A DNA stretch of 20,599 bases from DASTQL01 sp035462845 (GCA_035462845.1 DATHTV010000170.1:1-20599), one strand, 5' to 3'. Shown: positions 1-6,776, numbered from the stretch's first letter. A program made the numbers and translations. The notes: generated from the letters alone by a model not told the origin.

Positions 1-292
1 GCGGGAGCGCGAGGCTCGCGAGGACGTAGGCGCCGCCCCGCTCGGCCCCACCGTCCGTGCCGAAGCTGAGGAGGTAGGCCACCCCGGCGGCGGTGAGAGC
101 TGCTGCGGCGTCCAGCACCAGCACCCTCACGACGTACCGGCGGCGCCACACGCGAACCGGGGCGAGTCCTACCTGCCGAGGCGAGGTGGGCCCGCGGCGC
201 GTCCGGCCTCCGTCCCCGATGCGGGACGCTCCCGGTCGGTGGTCGACCAGGTTGCCGGGCGCGCCGGCCGTGCGGCCGTCGACGACGCTCAT
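1..292 (-). CDS. Polyprenyl glycosylphosphotransferase-like membrane protein, N-terminal fragment
   Basis: Only the first 97 codons are present and the rest lies beyond the left edge. The ATG at 290-292 is preceded by a purine-rich GGGGGAAG ribosome site at about 7 bases. The visible protein has a disordered, Arg/Gly-rich cytoplasmic leader of about 47 residues. An Arg cluster (WRRRYVVRV, about 49-57) follows, then a hydrophobic segment from about 57 to 77 (LVLDAAAALTAAGVAYLLSFG) and the start of a second one. This layout is typical of the N-terminus of WbaP/EpsE-type sugar transferases that load the first sugar phosphate onto undecaprenyl phosphate for exopolysaccharide synthesis. The catalytic C-terminal domain is outside the window, so the assignment is inference from the N-terminal pattern. 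Another multi-pass membrane protein is possible. It is divergent from the LuxR-type regulator at 613. Confidence 0.5.
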   Translation of the reverse strand, partial: MSVVDGRTAGAPGNLVDHRPGASRIGDGGRTRRGPTSPRQVGLAPVRVWRRRYVVRVLVLDAAAALTAAGVAYLLSFGTDGGAERGGAYVLASLALP

Positions 293-389
293 CGTTCTTC
301 CCCCCGGTCGCGACCTCTCGTCGGCCCCCCGACCTGCGCGACCTGGGGCACAGTCCACGCGCCGGCGGGCCGCTGCGCATGACCCCGGC

Positions 390-441
390 GTACCAGTGCG
401 GCTCAGGCGTTGGTACTGGTACCGAGGTACCGGCGAGTACC
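390..441. promoter_or_regulatory. Cluster of GTAC-core repeats, operator candidate
   Basis: Five GTAC cores lie within about 50 bases, starting at 390, 413, 419, 427 and 437. Two form perfect GGTACC palindromes (418-423 and 426-431). TACCAGT at 391-397 is the inverted copy of ACTGGTA at 415-421. The cluster sits in the gap between the divergent sugar-transferase and LuxR-type genes, so it is a reasonable binding region for that regulator. No protein has been tied to it. I see nothing else gene-like between 293 and 612. Confidence 0.4.
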
Positions 442-500
442 GGTTCCTTGTCACGACTCCCGCGGGGGACGGCACGTCGCGGTCATGACTCTCCGTAAAA

Positions 501-520
501 CTTCGCGAAGATGGCGCCAT
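501..520. promoter_or_regulatory. Two abutting perfect 10-bp palindromes
   Basis: CTTCGCGAAG (501-510) and ATGGCGCCAT (511-520) are each perfectly self-complementary and directly adjacent. They lie in the least GC-rich part of this intergenic region, about 95 bases upstream of the LuxR-type start at 613. They could be dimer binding sites or part of the promoter. The function is inferred from position and symmetry only. Confidence 0.35.
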
Positions 521-612
521 CAGGGTTTCGGGTGCTAACAATCACGGCACGGCGGGGAGTGGTTCGGGGCGCGGGGGGCGTCAGTAGTTGGGCTACGGCA
601 GGGGCGGGTGTC

Positions 613-1323
613 GTGATCACGTGCGTTCTGGGAGGCCAGTCCACGCTCTTCCTCGAGGGGCTGCGCGCCGCGCTGTCGAGAGAGCCCCGGATCACGGTCG
701 GCGAGTCCGCGACCGACCCGAGCGGGATGGTGCGCATGGTCCGGGCGAGCAGTCCGGACGTCGTGGTGCTGACCTACGAGCCGCCCAGGCTGTCCATCGA
801 GGTCGCCCAGGCCGTGCGACCCGTGCCGGCCCTGATGCTGACCTGGTCACCCCGCGTCCAGGACGCCGCCGCCGCCCTCCGCGCCGGGGTGCAGGGGTTC
901 CTCGTCAAGGACGCGCCCGAACGTCAGATCCATGCCGCGGTCCGCGCCGTCGGCACCGGCTGTCTGTCCTACCCGCGGGAGTACGGGGACATCCTCAGCC
1001 TGGTGGGAGCGTCCGGCACGGGCTCACCGCCTGCCCTGACACTCACTGAGCGTGAGCAGGCGATCGTGGAGCTGGTGGCCGAAGGACTGACGTCGCAGCA
1101 GATCGCGACCCGGTTGGGGATCGCGCCGCAGACCGTGAAGAACCACGTGAACAACGCCATGCACAAGGTGGGCGTCAACTCCCGGCTCCAGCTGGCCGCC
1201 TGGGCCGGTCAGCGGCTGCCGACGACCACGCACGGACCGGGTGCGCGCTCCCTCGGGCGGCCGTCCGGAGCCCCGGGCGGCGTCAACGCAGCGCGTGGCG
1301 TGGCGTCGCGTCAGGAGTTGTAG
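613..1323 (+). CDS. LuxR-family DNA-binding regulator with degenerate receiver domain
   Basis: The protein is about 236 residues from the GTG at 613, which has AGGGG about 8 bases upstream. An ATG at 511 in the same frame would add 34 residues with no receiver character, so I prefer 613. Residues 1-120 follow the NarL/FixJ receiver pattern (MITCVLGGQSTLFLEGLRAAL, later PDVVVL and GFLVKDA). The acidic pair at the start is replaced (VLGGQ instead of VxxDDH). The phosphoacceptor Asp position reads Thr (VVVLTYEPP). The Lys of FLVKDA is kept. The C-terminal part is a canonical LuxR/GerE helix-turn-helix (LTEREQAIVELVAEGLTSQQ, then IATRLGIAPQTVKNHVNN). This suggests a phosphorylation-independent orphan regulator, perhaps of the divergent exopolysaccharide-type gene. 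Its 3' end overlaps the convergent pth gene by 13 bases. Confidence 0.85.
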   Translation: MITCVLGGQSTLFLEGLRAALSREPRITVGESATDPSGMVRMVRASSPDVVVLTYEPPRLSIEVAQAVRPVPALMLTWSPRVQDAAAALRAGVQGFLVKDAPERQIHAAVRAVGTGCLSYPREYGDILSLVGASGTGSPPALTLTEREQAIVELVAEGLTSQQIATRLGIAPQTVKNHVNNAMHKVGVNSRLQLAAWAGQRLPTTTHGPGARSLGRPSGAPGGVNAARGVASRQEL

Positions 1324-1895
1324 TGGTTCTGGGTCCGCTCGAGGCCCTCGCAGACCAGCGACTCGACGCAGTCGGCCGCCCGGTCCACGGCCCAGTCCAG
1401 CTCCTTGCGCTCGGCCGGTGAGAACTCGCGGAGCACGAAGGCGGCCGGGTCCTGCCGGCCGGGGGGCCGCCCGATGCCGAAGCGCACCCGGTAGTAGTCG
1501 CCGGTCCCGATCGAGCGACGGATCGAGCGCAGCCCGTTGTGACCGTTGTCGCCGCCGCCGAGCTTGACCCGCAGCGTGCCGTACGGGATGTCGAGCTCGT
1601 CGTGGACCACGACCAGGTGGTCGGGACGGATCTCGTAGTAGTCCAGCAGGGCGGAGACCGGCCCGCCGGACTCGTTCATGTACGAGCGGGGCTTGGCCAG
1701 CACGACACGGGTGCCCGGCACCCCTCCGAGCCGGCCCTCGAGCACGTCGGCCCGGCCGCGCCGGTGGGCCTTGAAGGCACCTCCGACGCGTCCGGCCAGC
1801 AGGTCGGCGACCCTGTGCCCGACGTTGTGGCGGTGGGCGGCGTACGAGGGCCCGGGGTTGCCCAGACCGACGACCAGCCAGGTGTCGTCGCTCAC
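1311..1895 (-). CDS. pth: Peptidyl-tRNA hydrolase
   Basis: Pth cleaves the ester bond of peptidyl-tRNAs released early from ribosomes, recycling the tRNA. The 194-residue product has the family's usual length and its active-site residues. These are Asn13 in GLGNPGP, His23 in HRHNVG, Asn74 in SYMNESG, Asp99 in VVHDELD, and His119-Asn120 in GDNGHNGLRSI. The start is a GTG at 1893-1895 with only a weak ribosome site. It is 41 bases downstream of rplY, with which it is probably co-transcribed, as in many actinobacteria. Its stop codon lies inside the end of the convergent LuxR-type gene, leaving no room for a terminator between them. Confidence 0.97.
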   Translation of the reverse strand: MSDDTWLVVGLGNPGPSYAAHRHNVGHRVADLLAGRVGGAFKAHRRGRADVLEGRLGGVPGTRVVLAKPRSYMNESGGPVSALLDYYEIRPDHLVVVHDELDIPYGTLRVKLGGGDNGHNGLRSIRRSIGTGDYYRVRFGIGRPPGRQDPAAFVLREFSPAERKELDWAVDRAADCVESLVCEGLERTQNHYNS

Positions 1896-1936
1896 GATCT
1901 GCCGTCCCCGGGCGCCTCGCCGACGGAAGAACAGGG

Positions 1937-2596
1937 TCAGGACTCCTCGGAGCCCGCCTCGGCCGAGGCCGACTCGCCCTCGGCGGCCGCGGACGGGGCC
2001 TCCTTCTCGATGCCGGCCTCGGCCTCGGCCTGCTCGAGCTCGGCCTCGACCTCCTCGACGCTCTGCGGCTCGGTGATGTTGACGACGAGCGACTCGGGGT
2101 CGGCCTGCAGGACGGAGCCCTCGGGCAGCACCAGGTCGGAGGCGTGCACCTGGGTGCCGGGGGTCAGCCCCTCCACCGACACCTCGACGCGCTCCGGCAG
2201 GTGGGTGGCCTCGGCCTCGAGCGAGATCGAGGTCTGCTCCTGCTGGACCATGGCGCCGGGGGCGGGGTCGCCGACGAGCACGACGGGGACGTCGACGGTC
2301 ACCTTCTCGCCGCGACGGACCATGATCAGGTCGACGTGCTCGATGGTGCGCCGCAGCGGGTCGCGCTGCACGTGCTTGGGGAGGGCGAGCTGCGAGCGGC
2401 CGTCGATGTCCAGGCTGAGCAGGGCGTTGGCGTTCTTGAGCGCCAGCATCGTGTCGTGGCCCGGCAGGGTGATGTGGACCGGGTCCTCACCGTGGCCGTA
2501 GAGCACGGCGGGGATCTTGGCCTCGCGGCGGATCCGGCGGGCCGCGCCCTTGCCGAACTCGCTCCGCATCTCGGCGGCGATCTTGATCTCGGACAC
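1937..2596 (-). CDS. rplY: 50S ribosomal protein bL25, long Ctc form
   Basis: bL25 binds 5S rRNA in the large ribosomal subunit, and the long Ctc form is also described as a general stress protein. The 219-residue product has the N-terminal 5S-binding domain at about 1-92 (SEFGKGAARRIRR, AVLYGHGEDP, KHVQRDPLRRTIEHVD). The C-terminal Ctc/TL5 beta domain spans about 97-185. An Ala/Glu-rich acidic tail covers about 187-219. The start is GTG at 2594-2596 with GAGGAG upstream. It leads pth and has its own promoter candidate at 2727-2755. In many actinobacteria prs lies directly upstream, but here two plus-strand genes intervene. Confidence 0.96.
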   Translation of the reverse strand: MSEIKIAAEMRSEFGKGAARRIRREAKIPAVLYGHGEDPVHITLPGHDTMLALKNANALLSLDIDGRSQLALPKHVQRDPLRRTIEHVDLIMVRRGEKVTVDVPVVLVGDPAPGAMVQQEQTSISLEAEATHLPERVEVSVEGLTPGTQVHASDLVLPEGSVLQADPESLVVNITEPQSVEEVEAELEQAEAEAGIEKEAPSAAAEGESASAEAGSEES

Positions 2597-2726
2597 GGTG
2601 CGCTCCTCGCAGGGGGTGGTCGTCGGTGCGGTCGGACGTCAGGGCTGCCTGGCGGGCGCACGCCGACGGACCGACCGCGTCGATCACGGAGCCGCGCTGG
2701 GGCACCCTCGCCGAGGCAACCACGGG

Positions 2727-2755
2727 AGTCTAGCGGCTGCCCACGGCGCTGCGAA
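2727..2755 (-). promoter_or_regulatory. Promoter candidate for rplY-pth
   Basis: Read on the minus strand, a -35-like TTCGCA (2750-2755), a 17-base spacer and a -10-like TAGACT (2727-2732, matching TAnnnT) precede rplY by about 130 bases. This would give a 5' leader of about 120 bases. It fits with rplY having lost direct read-through from prs. This is consensus matching only. Confidence 0.45.
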
Positions 2756-2769
2756 ATCGCACTGATGGC

Positions 2770-2782
2770 TACGGTTCCCCCG
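2770..2782 (+). promoter_or_regulatory. Leaderless promoter -10 for the HipA-like gene
   Basis: TACGGT at 2770-2775 is followed by six bases and then the GTG start at 2782. There is no ribosome site, so the transcript would start at or next to the start codon. The same TAnnnT-N6-GTG arrangement occurs before the GT39 gene at 18403. No good -35 is visible. Confidence 0.45.
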
Positions 2783-3567
2783 TGAGCGGACTGCGGCGCG
2801 TGGCGGTGACCCGGTACGTCACGCCGCTCCGCGAGGGCGGGTCGCTGCCCGCCCTGGTCGAGGCCGACGACCTGGGCACGTACGTGCTGAAGTTCCGCGG
2901 CGCCGGCCAGGGCCGCCAGGCGCTGGTGGCCGAGGTGGTCGCCGGCGAGCTGGCGCGCCGGCTCGGCCTGCCGGTGCCGGCCCTGGTGCTCGCCACCCTG
3001 GACCCCGAGCTGGCCCGCGCCGAGCCGGACCCGGAGATCCAGGACCTGCTCCGCGCCAGCGCCGGTCTCAACCTGGCCCTGGACTACCTGCCGGGCTCGC
3101 TGGGCTTCGACCCGGTCGCTTTCCCGCCCGACCCGGGGTTCGCCGCCCGGGTGGTCTGGTTCGACGCGCTCGTGCAGAACGTGGACCGCTCGTGGCGGAA
3201 CCCGAACCTGGTCGTGTGGCACGGCCGCACCCACCTCATCGACCACGGTGCGGCGCTGTACGTGCACCACTCCTGGCCGGCCGCCCCCGGTGCCGCGCTC
3301 CGCCCGTACGGGCAGGCTGCCGAGCACGTGCTGCTCCCGTACGCGGGCGGTCTGGCCGCCGCGGACGCGGACCTCGCCCCGCGGGTGTCGCCCGACCTGG
3401 TGGCCGAGGTCCTGGCGCTCGTCCCCGACGAGTGGCTGGCCGACGAGGCCGGCTTCACCGGGCCGGACGACGTCCGGGCGGCGTACGCGGCCTACCTGGG
3501 CGAGCGCGCCGCGGCGCCGCGGCCGTGGGTCGAGGCCCTGGAGGTGAACCGTGCCGCACGCGTATGA
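2782..3567 (+). CDS. HipA-like kinase domain protein (HipA_2 family)
   Basis: The 261-residue product resembles the compact HipA-like kinase family often paired with DUF3037 proteins. Visible kinase elements are Lys37 in YVLKFRG (nucleotide-binding Lys position), a catalytic-loop-like FDALVQNVDRSWRNPN with Asp135 and Asn140/142, and LIDHGAAL with Asp154 in the DFG position. It lacks the N-terminal HipA-N1 region, and no HipB-type antitoxin lies next to it. The substrate is unknown. The start is GTG at 2782 with a leaderless promoter pattern and no ribosome site. Its last 17 bases overlap the DUF3037 gene, which suggests translational coupling. The pair interrupts the usual prs-rplY neighbourhood. 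The fold call is fairly secure; kinase activity is inferred from the retained residues. Confidence 0.8.
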   Translation: MSGLRRVAVTRYVTPLREGGSLPALVEADDLGTYVLKFRGAGQGRQALVAEVVAGELARRLGLPVPALVLATLDPELARAEPDPEIQDLLRASAGLNLALDYLPGSLGFDPVAFPPDPGFAARVVWFDALVQNVDRSWRNPNLVVWHGRTHLIDHGAALYVHHSWPAAPGAALRPYGQAAEHVLLPYAGGLAAADADLAPRVSPDLVAEVLALVPDEWLADEAGFTGPDDVRAAYAAYLGERAAAPRPWVEALEVNRAARV

Positions 3568-3934
3568 GTACGCGGCCGTGCGCGTCGTGCCGCGCGTGGA
3601 GCGTGCCGAGTTCGTCAACGCCGGGGTGCTGCTGCACTGCCGCGGGCTGGACTTCCTGGCCGCGCGGGTGCGCCTGGACGAGGCGCCGGTGCTCGCGCTG
3701 GCGTCGGACACCGACCTCGACGCCGTACGGCGGGAACTCGACGCGTACGCGCGGGTCTGCGGCGGCGGCGAGCAGGGGGCGGCCGGGCTGGCGTCCCCGA
3801 GCGAGCGGTTCCGCTGGCTGGTGGCGCCGCGGAGCACCGTGGTGCAGCCGTCGCCCGTGCACACCGGGCTGACCGAGGACCCGGAGGCGGAGCTGGACCG
3901 GCTGTTCGCGACGCTGGTGCCGGCCCGGCGGTAG
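3551..3934 (+). CDS. DUF3037 domain protein
   Basis: The 127-residue product is a single DUF3037 domain. It starts at GTG 3551 with GGAGG about 6 bases upstream, inside the end of the HipA-like gene. Family hallmarks are the N-terminal YEYAAVRVVPRVERAEFVN followed by AGVLL, and the C-terminal SPSERFRWLVAPRSTVVQPS followed by PVHTGLTEDP. No signal peptide, membrane segment or known catalytic motif is visible and the function is unknown. The overlap with the HipA-like kinase gene suggests the two products work together, perhaps as partner or substrate. The gene ends 11 bases from the end of convergent prs, with no obvious terminator between. Confidence 0.85.
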   Translation: MPHAYEYAAVRVVPRVERAEFVNAGVLLHCRGLDFLAARVRLDEAPVLALASDTDLDAVRRELDAYARVCGGGEQGAAGLASPSERFRWLVAPRSTVVQPSPVHTGLTEDPEAELDRLFATLVPARR

Positions 3935-3945
3935 TCCGCGACGAG

Positions 3946-4923
3946 TCAGGCGTTGCCGTCGAAGAGGCTGGTCACCGAGCCGTCCTCGAAGACCTCGCGG
4001 ATGGCCCGGGCGACCAGCGGGGCGATGCTCAGCGTCGTGAGCTTGTCGAACTGCCGCTCCGCCGGGACCGGAAGGGTGTCGGTGACGACCACCTCCCGGA
4101 CTCGCGAGTTCTTGAGCCGGTCGACGGCGGGTCCGGACATCACGGCGTGCGTGGCGGCGACGATGACGTCGGCCGCCCCGTTGTCGAACAGCGCCTCCGC
4201 GGCCTGCGTGATCGTCCCCGCGGTGTCGATCATGTCGTCCACGAGCAGGCAGGTACGGCCGGCGACGTCACCCACGACCTCGTGGACCTTGACCTGGTTG
4301 ACGACGTTGGGGTCGCGGCGCTTGTGGATGATCGCCAGCGGGGCGCCGAGCCGGTCGGCCCACAGGTCCGCCACCCGTACGCGGCCGGCATCCGGGGAGA
4401 CGACGGTCATCCTCGACGTGTCGAAGTGCGCCTGGATGTGCCGGGCCAGCAGCGGCAGCGCCCAGAGGTGGTCGACCGGGCCGTCGAAGAAGCCCTGGAT
4501 CTGGGCGGTGTGCAGGTCCACCGCCATCAGCCGGTCCGCGCCCGCGGTGGCGAACATGTCGGCCACCAGCCGGGCGGAGATGGGTTCGCGTCCACGGTGC
4601 TTCTTGTCCTGCCGGGCGTAGCCGTAGAAGGGCATGACCACGGTGATGCGCTTGGCGGAGGCCCGCTTCAGCGCGTCGACCATGATCAGCTGCTCCATGA
4701 TCCACTCGTTGATGGGCGCGGTGTGGCTCTGGATGACGAACGCGTCGCAGCCGCGGACGCTCTCCTCGAACCGTACGTAGATCTCGCCGTTGGCGAAGTT
4801 GAGCGCCTTGGTGGGGATCAGGTCGACTCCCAGCTGCTCGGCGACGTCGGCCGCGAGCTGGGGGTGGGCCCGGCCCGAGAAGAGCATCAGCGTCTTCTTG
4901 CCGGTCGCGTGGATCCCGCTCAC
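3946..4923 (-). CDS. prs: Ribose-phosphate pyrophosphokinase (PRPP synthetase)
   Basis: This enzyme makes PRPP from ribose 5-phosphate and ATP for nucleotide, His and Trp synthesis. In actinobacteria PRPP also feeds decaprenyl-phosphoribose. The 325-residue class I enzyme has the N-terminal LFSGRAHPQLA, and QDKKHRGREPISARLVADM at about 105-123. It also has VDLHTAQIQGFFD (135-147), the flexible-loop KRRDPN (201-206) and the PRPP-binding LLVDDMIDTAGT (226-237). The GTG start at 4921-4923 overlaps the glmU stop by four bases (GTGA), indicating translational coupling. Confidence 0.98.
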   Translation of the reverse strand: MSGIHATGKKTLMLFSGRAHPQLAADVAEQLGVDLIPTKALNFANGEIYVRFEESVRGCDAFVIQSHTAPINEWIMEQLIMVDALKRASAKRITVVMPFYGYARQDKKHRGREPISARLVADMFATAGADRLMAVDLHTAQIQGFFDGPVDHLWALPLLARHIQAHFDTSRMTVVSPDAGRVRVADLWADRLGAPLAIIHKRRDPNVVNQVKVHEVVGDVAGRTCLLVDDMIDTAGTITQAAEALFDNGAADVIVAATHAVMSGPAVDRLKNSRVREVVVTDTLPVPAERQFDKLTTLSIAPLVARAIREVFEDGSVTSLFDGNA

Positions 4924-6443
4924 TGGTCGCTCCCGTGGCTCGGCTGCTCGTCGTCAGTGTGCCCGGTCTCATGGTCCGTGCCGTGCCCGATCCCTTGTTC
5001 GGTCGCGGGTCCGGTCGCGGGTCCGGTCGCGGCGCGGCGGGCGGCCTCCGCCGCCGCGGACCCCGGCCGTTTGCGCTCCACCCAGCCCTCGACGTTGCGC
5101 TGGCGCTCGCGGGCCACCGCCATCGCGCCCGGCGGGACGTCCTGCGTGATCACCGATCCGGCCGCCGTGTAGGCGCCGTCGCCGATGGTCACCGGTGCCA
5201 CGAGCATGGTGTCGCTGCCGACGCGCACGTGGTCGCCGACGACGGTGCGGTGCTTGGCCTGGCCGTCGTAGTTGACGACCACCGTGGCGGCCCCGATGTT
5301 GGAGCCGGTGCCGATCTCGGCGTCGCCGACGTAGGACAGGTGGGGCACCTTGGAGCCCTCCCCCACCGTCGAGGCCTTGATCTCGACGAACGCCCCGGCC
5401 TTGGCGCCGCGCAGCAGGACCGCTCCGGGCCGCAGGTAGGTGAACGGCCCGACGGTCGCCTCGGGTCCGATCCGCGCGCCGGTCGCGTGCGTACGGACGA
5501 CGGAGGCGGCCTCACCCACGTCGGTGTCCACGAGGGTCGAGTCGGGCCCGACGTGCGCCCGCGCCGCCACCGCGGTGGAACCCTGCAGCTGCGTGCCCGG
5601 GTGCAGCACCACGTCGCGGGCAAGGGTCACCGTCACGTCCACCCAGGTGCTGGCGGGGTCGACGACGGTCACCCCCCCGCGCATCCAGCGCTCCAGGACG
5701 CGCTGGTTGAGGACCCGGCGCATCGCCGCCATCTGGACCCGGTCGTTGACTCCCTCGGTCTGCCACGGGTCGTCGGTCTCGACCGCCCCGACCCGGCCGC
5801 CGGAGGTCCGGGCGTGGGCGACGACGTCGGTGAGGTAGAGCTCGCCCTGGGCGTTGTCCGTGGTCAGCCCGGCGAGCCCGGCGCTCAGCACGCGGGCGTC
5901 GAAGGCGTAGATGCCGGAGTTGATCTCCCGGATCTGGAGCTGGGTGTCGTCGGCGTCCTTGTGCTCGACGATCCCCAGGACGCCGCCGCCCGCATCGCGC
6001 ACGATCCGCCCGTAGCCCGTGGGATCGGCGATCTCGGCGGTCAGCACGGTCGCGGCGTTGCCGTCCGCCCGGTGCCTCGCGACCAGCTCGGCGAGGGTGT
6101 CCCCGGTGAGCAGCGGCACGTCCCCGTACGTGACCACGACGACGCCGTCCAGCGGCGGCAGGGTCTCCAGGGCGCACTCGACGGCGTGACCCGTGCCCAG
6201 CTGCCGGTCCTGGACGGCGGTGGTGACCTCGGGTGCCACCTCGGCGAGGTGGGCAGCGACCCGCTCCCGGCCGTGGCCGACGACCACCACCAGGTGCTCG
6301 GGGTCGAGCGCCTCGGCCGCCGCGACCGCGTGCCCGACCAGGCTGCGGCCACCGATCTCGTGCAGGACCTTGGGGGTGGACGACTTCATCCGGGTGCCCT
6401 CGCCGGCGGCGAGGACGACGACGGCGGCCGGGCGTTCGCTCAC
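4920..6443 (-). CDS. glmU: Bifunctional GlmU, glucosamine-1-phosphate acetyltransferase and UDP-GlcNAc pyrophosphorylase
   Basis: GlmU makes UDP-GlcNAc for peptidoglycan in two steps. The 507-residue protein has the uridyltransferase signature LAAGEGTRMKSSTPKVLHEI near the N-terminus, then YGDVPLL and DPTGYGRIVRD. A left-handed beta-helix acetyltransferase domain follows, with GPFTYLRPGAVL, FVEIKAS, KVPHLSYVGDAEIG, NYDGQAKHRT and IGDGAYTAAGSVIT. I chose the GTG at 6441-6443, which has AGGAG at 8 bases. The same frame stays open further upstream into the tRNA but lacks family sequence there. A TATCGT at 6485-6490 on the minus strand could be its -10. The tail of about 50 residues is low-complexity (GPAT repeats, then His/Asp/Gly-rich). 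Confidence 0.97.
   Translation of the reverse strand: MSERPAAVVVLAAGEGTRMKSSTPKVLHEIGGRSLVGHAVAAAEALDPEHLVVVVGHGRERVAAHLAEVAPEVTTAVQDRQLGTGHAVECALETLPPLDGVVVVTYGDVPLLTGDTLAELVARHRADGNAATVLTAEIADPTGYGRIVRDAGGGVLGIVEHKDADDTQLQIREINSGIYAFDARVLSAGLAGLTTDNAQGELYLTDVVAHARTSGGRVGAVETDDPWQTEGVNDRVQMAAMRRVLNQRVLERWMRGGVTVVDPASTWVDVTVTLARDVVLHPGTQLQGSTAVAARAHVGPDSTLVDTDVGEAASVVRTHATGARIGPEATVGPFTYLRPGAVLLRGAKAGAFVEIKASTVGEGSKVPHLSYVGDAEIGTGSNIGAATVVVNYDGQAKHRTVVGDHVRVGSDTMLVAPVTIGDGAYTAAGSVITQDVPPGAMAVARERQRNVEGWVERKRPGSAAAEAARRAATGPATGPATEQGIGHGTDHETGHTDDEQPSHGSDQ
5001..5032. repeat. 12-bp tandem repeat, 2.7 copies, in the glmU tail
   Basis: GGTCGCGGGTCC occurs at 5001-5012 and 5013-5024, with an 8-base partial copy at 5025-5032. 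It encodes repeated Gly-Pro-Ala-Thr in the disordered C-terminal tail of GlmU. The period is a multiple of three, so copy-number change would keep the reading frame. Confidence 0.85.
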
Positions 6444-6536
6444 GCGGTGCGCTCCTGGGCGTCGGTGGCGGGCGGTACCGGGTGACGATACCTGCCGGCC
6501 GCGCGCACCCTGCCGGCCCCAGCACTCGAGTCGACG

Positions 6537-6609
6537 CTCCGCCGCTTGGACTCGAACCAAGACTTCAAGGCTCCAAAGGCCTGCGGGCTGCCACTTACCC
6601 CACGGCGGA
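6537..6609 (-). tRNA. tRNA-Gln (anticodon UUG)
   Basis: The minus strand folds into a 73-base cloverleaf. The acceptor TCCGCCG (6603-6609) pairs fully with CGGCGGA, followed by discriminator G. The D stem is GGG/CCC. The anticodon loop is CTTTGGA, giving UUG. The T arm is CTTGG-TTCGAGT-CCAAG. The U1-A72 pair and G73 are normal for bacterial tRNA-Gln. The anticodon stem has one C-U mismatch at its outer pair (27-43). CCA is not encoded. It lies 93 bases upstream of glmU on the same strand, a common actinobacterial arrangement. Confidence 0.93.
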
Positions 6610-6697
6610 TGAGGGCACGTGGTCGACGGCCCGCGGCTCAGTCTCCCACCAGGCGCTCGGCGCGTACGCGTGGGCTGTGGTCTCCCTCAGGTGGTTT

Positions 6698-6734
6698 GGT
6701 TACGCCGCCGTAGGTTACGGTGACGTAGCCGTAG
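6698..6734 (+). promoter_or_regulatory. Operator candidate upstream of the desaturase
   Basis: GGTTACG is directly repeated at 6698-6704 and 6713-6719. CCGTA-GGT-TACGG (6708-6720) is a perfect inverted repeat, and further CGTAG copies follow at 6724-6728 and 6730-6734. A TAGGTT within it could serve as a -10. The location 43-79 bases before the desaturase start suggests a repressor site controlling membrane-lipid desaturation. The TetR gene at 7919 is the nearest candidate binder. Apart from this, 6610-6776 shows only GC-rich spacer. Confidence 0.5.
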
Positions 6735-6776
6735 TACGCCGCGGCCACCGCAACCCCGAGAACCCGGGAAGGCACC

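Noticed and set aside
93..488. 131-codon plus-strand ORF at the left edge.
   Set aside because: Arg/Pro-rich composition without motifs; it is the opposite-strand shadow of the sugar-transferase fragment and its upstream region.
511..612. Longer LuxR-type protein starting at ATG 511.
   Set aside because: The extra 34 residues do not look like a receiver N-terminus, the ATG is inside a palindrome, and GTG 613 has a good ribosome site at the position where family sequence begins.
2326..3864. 512-codon minus-strand open frame across the HipA-like and DUF3037 genes.
   Set aside because: The plus strand encodes recognisable family motifs and the minus-strand product is low-complexity, so it is a shadow.
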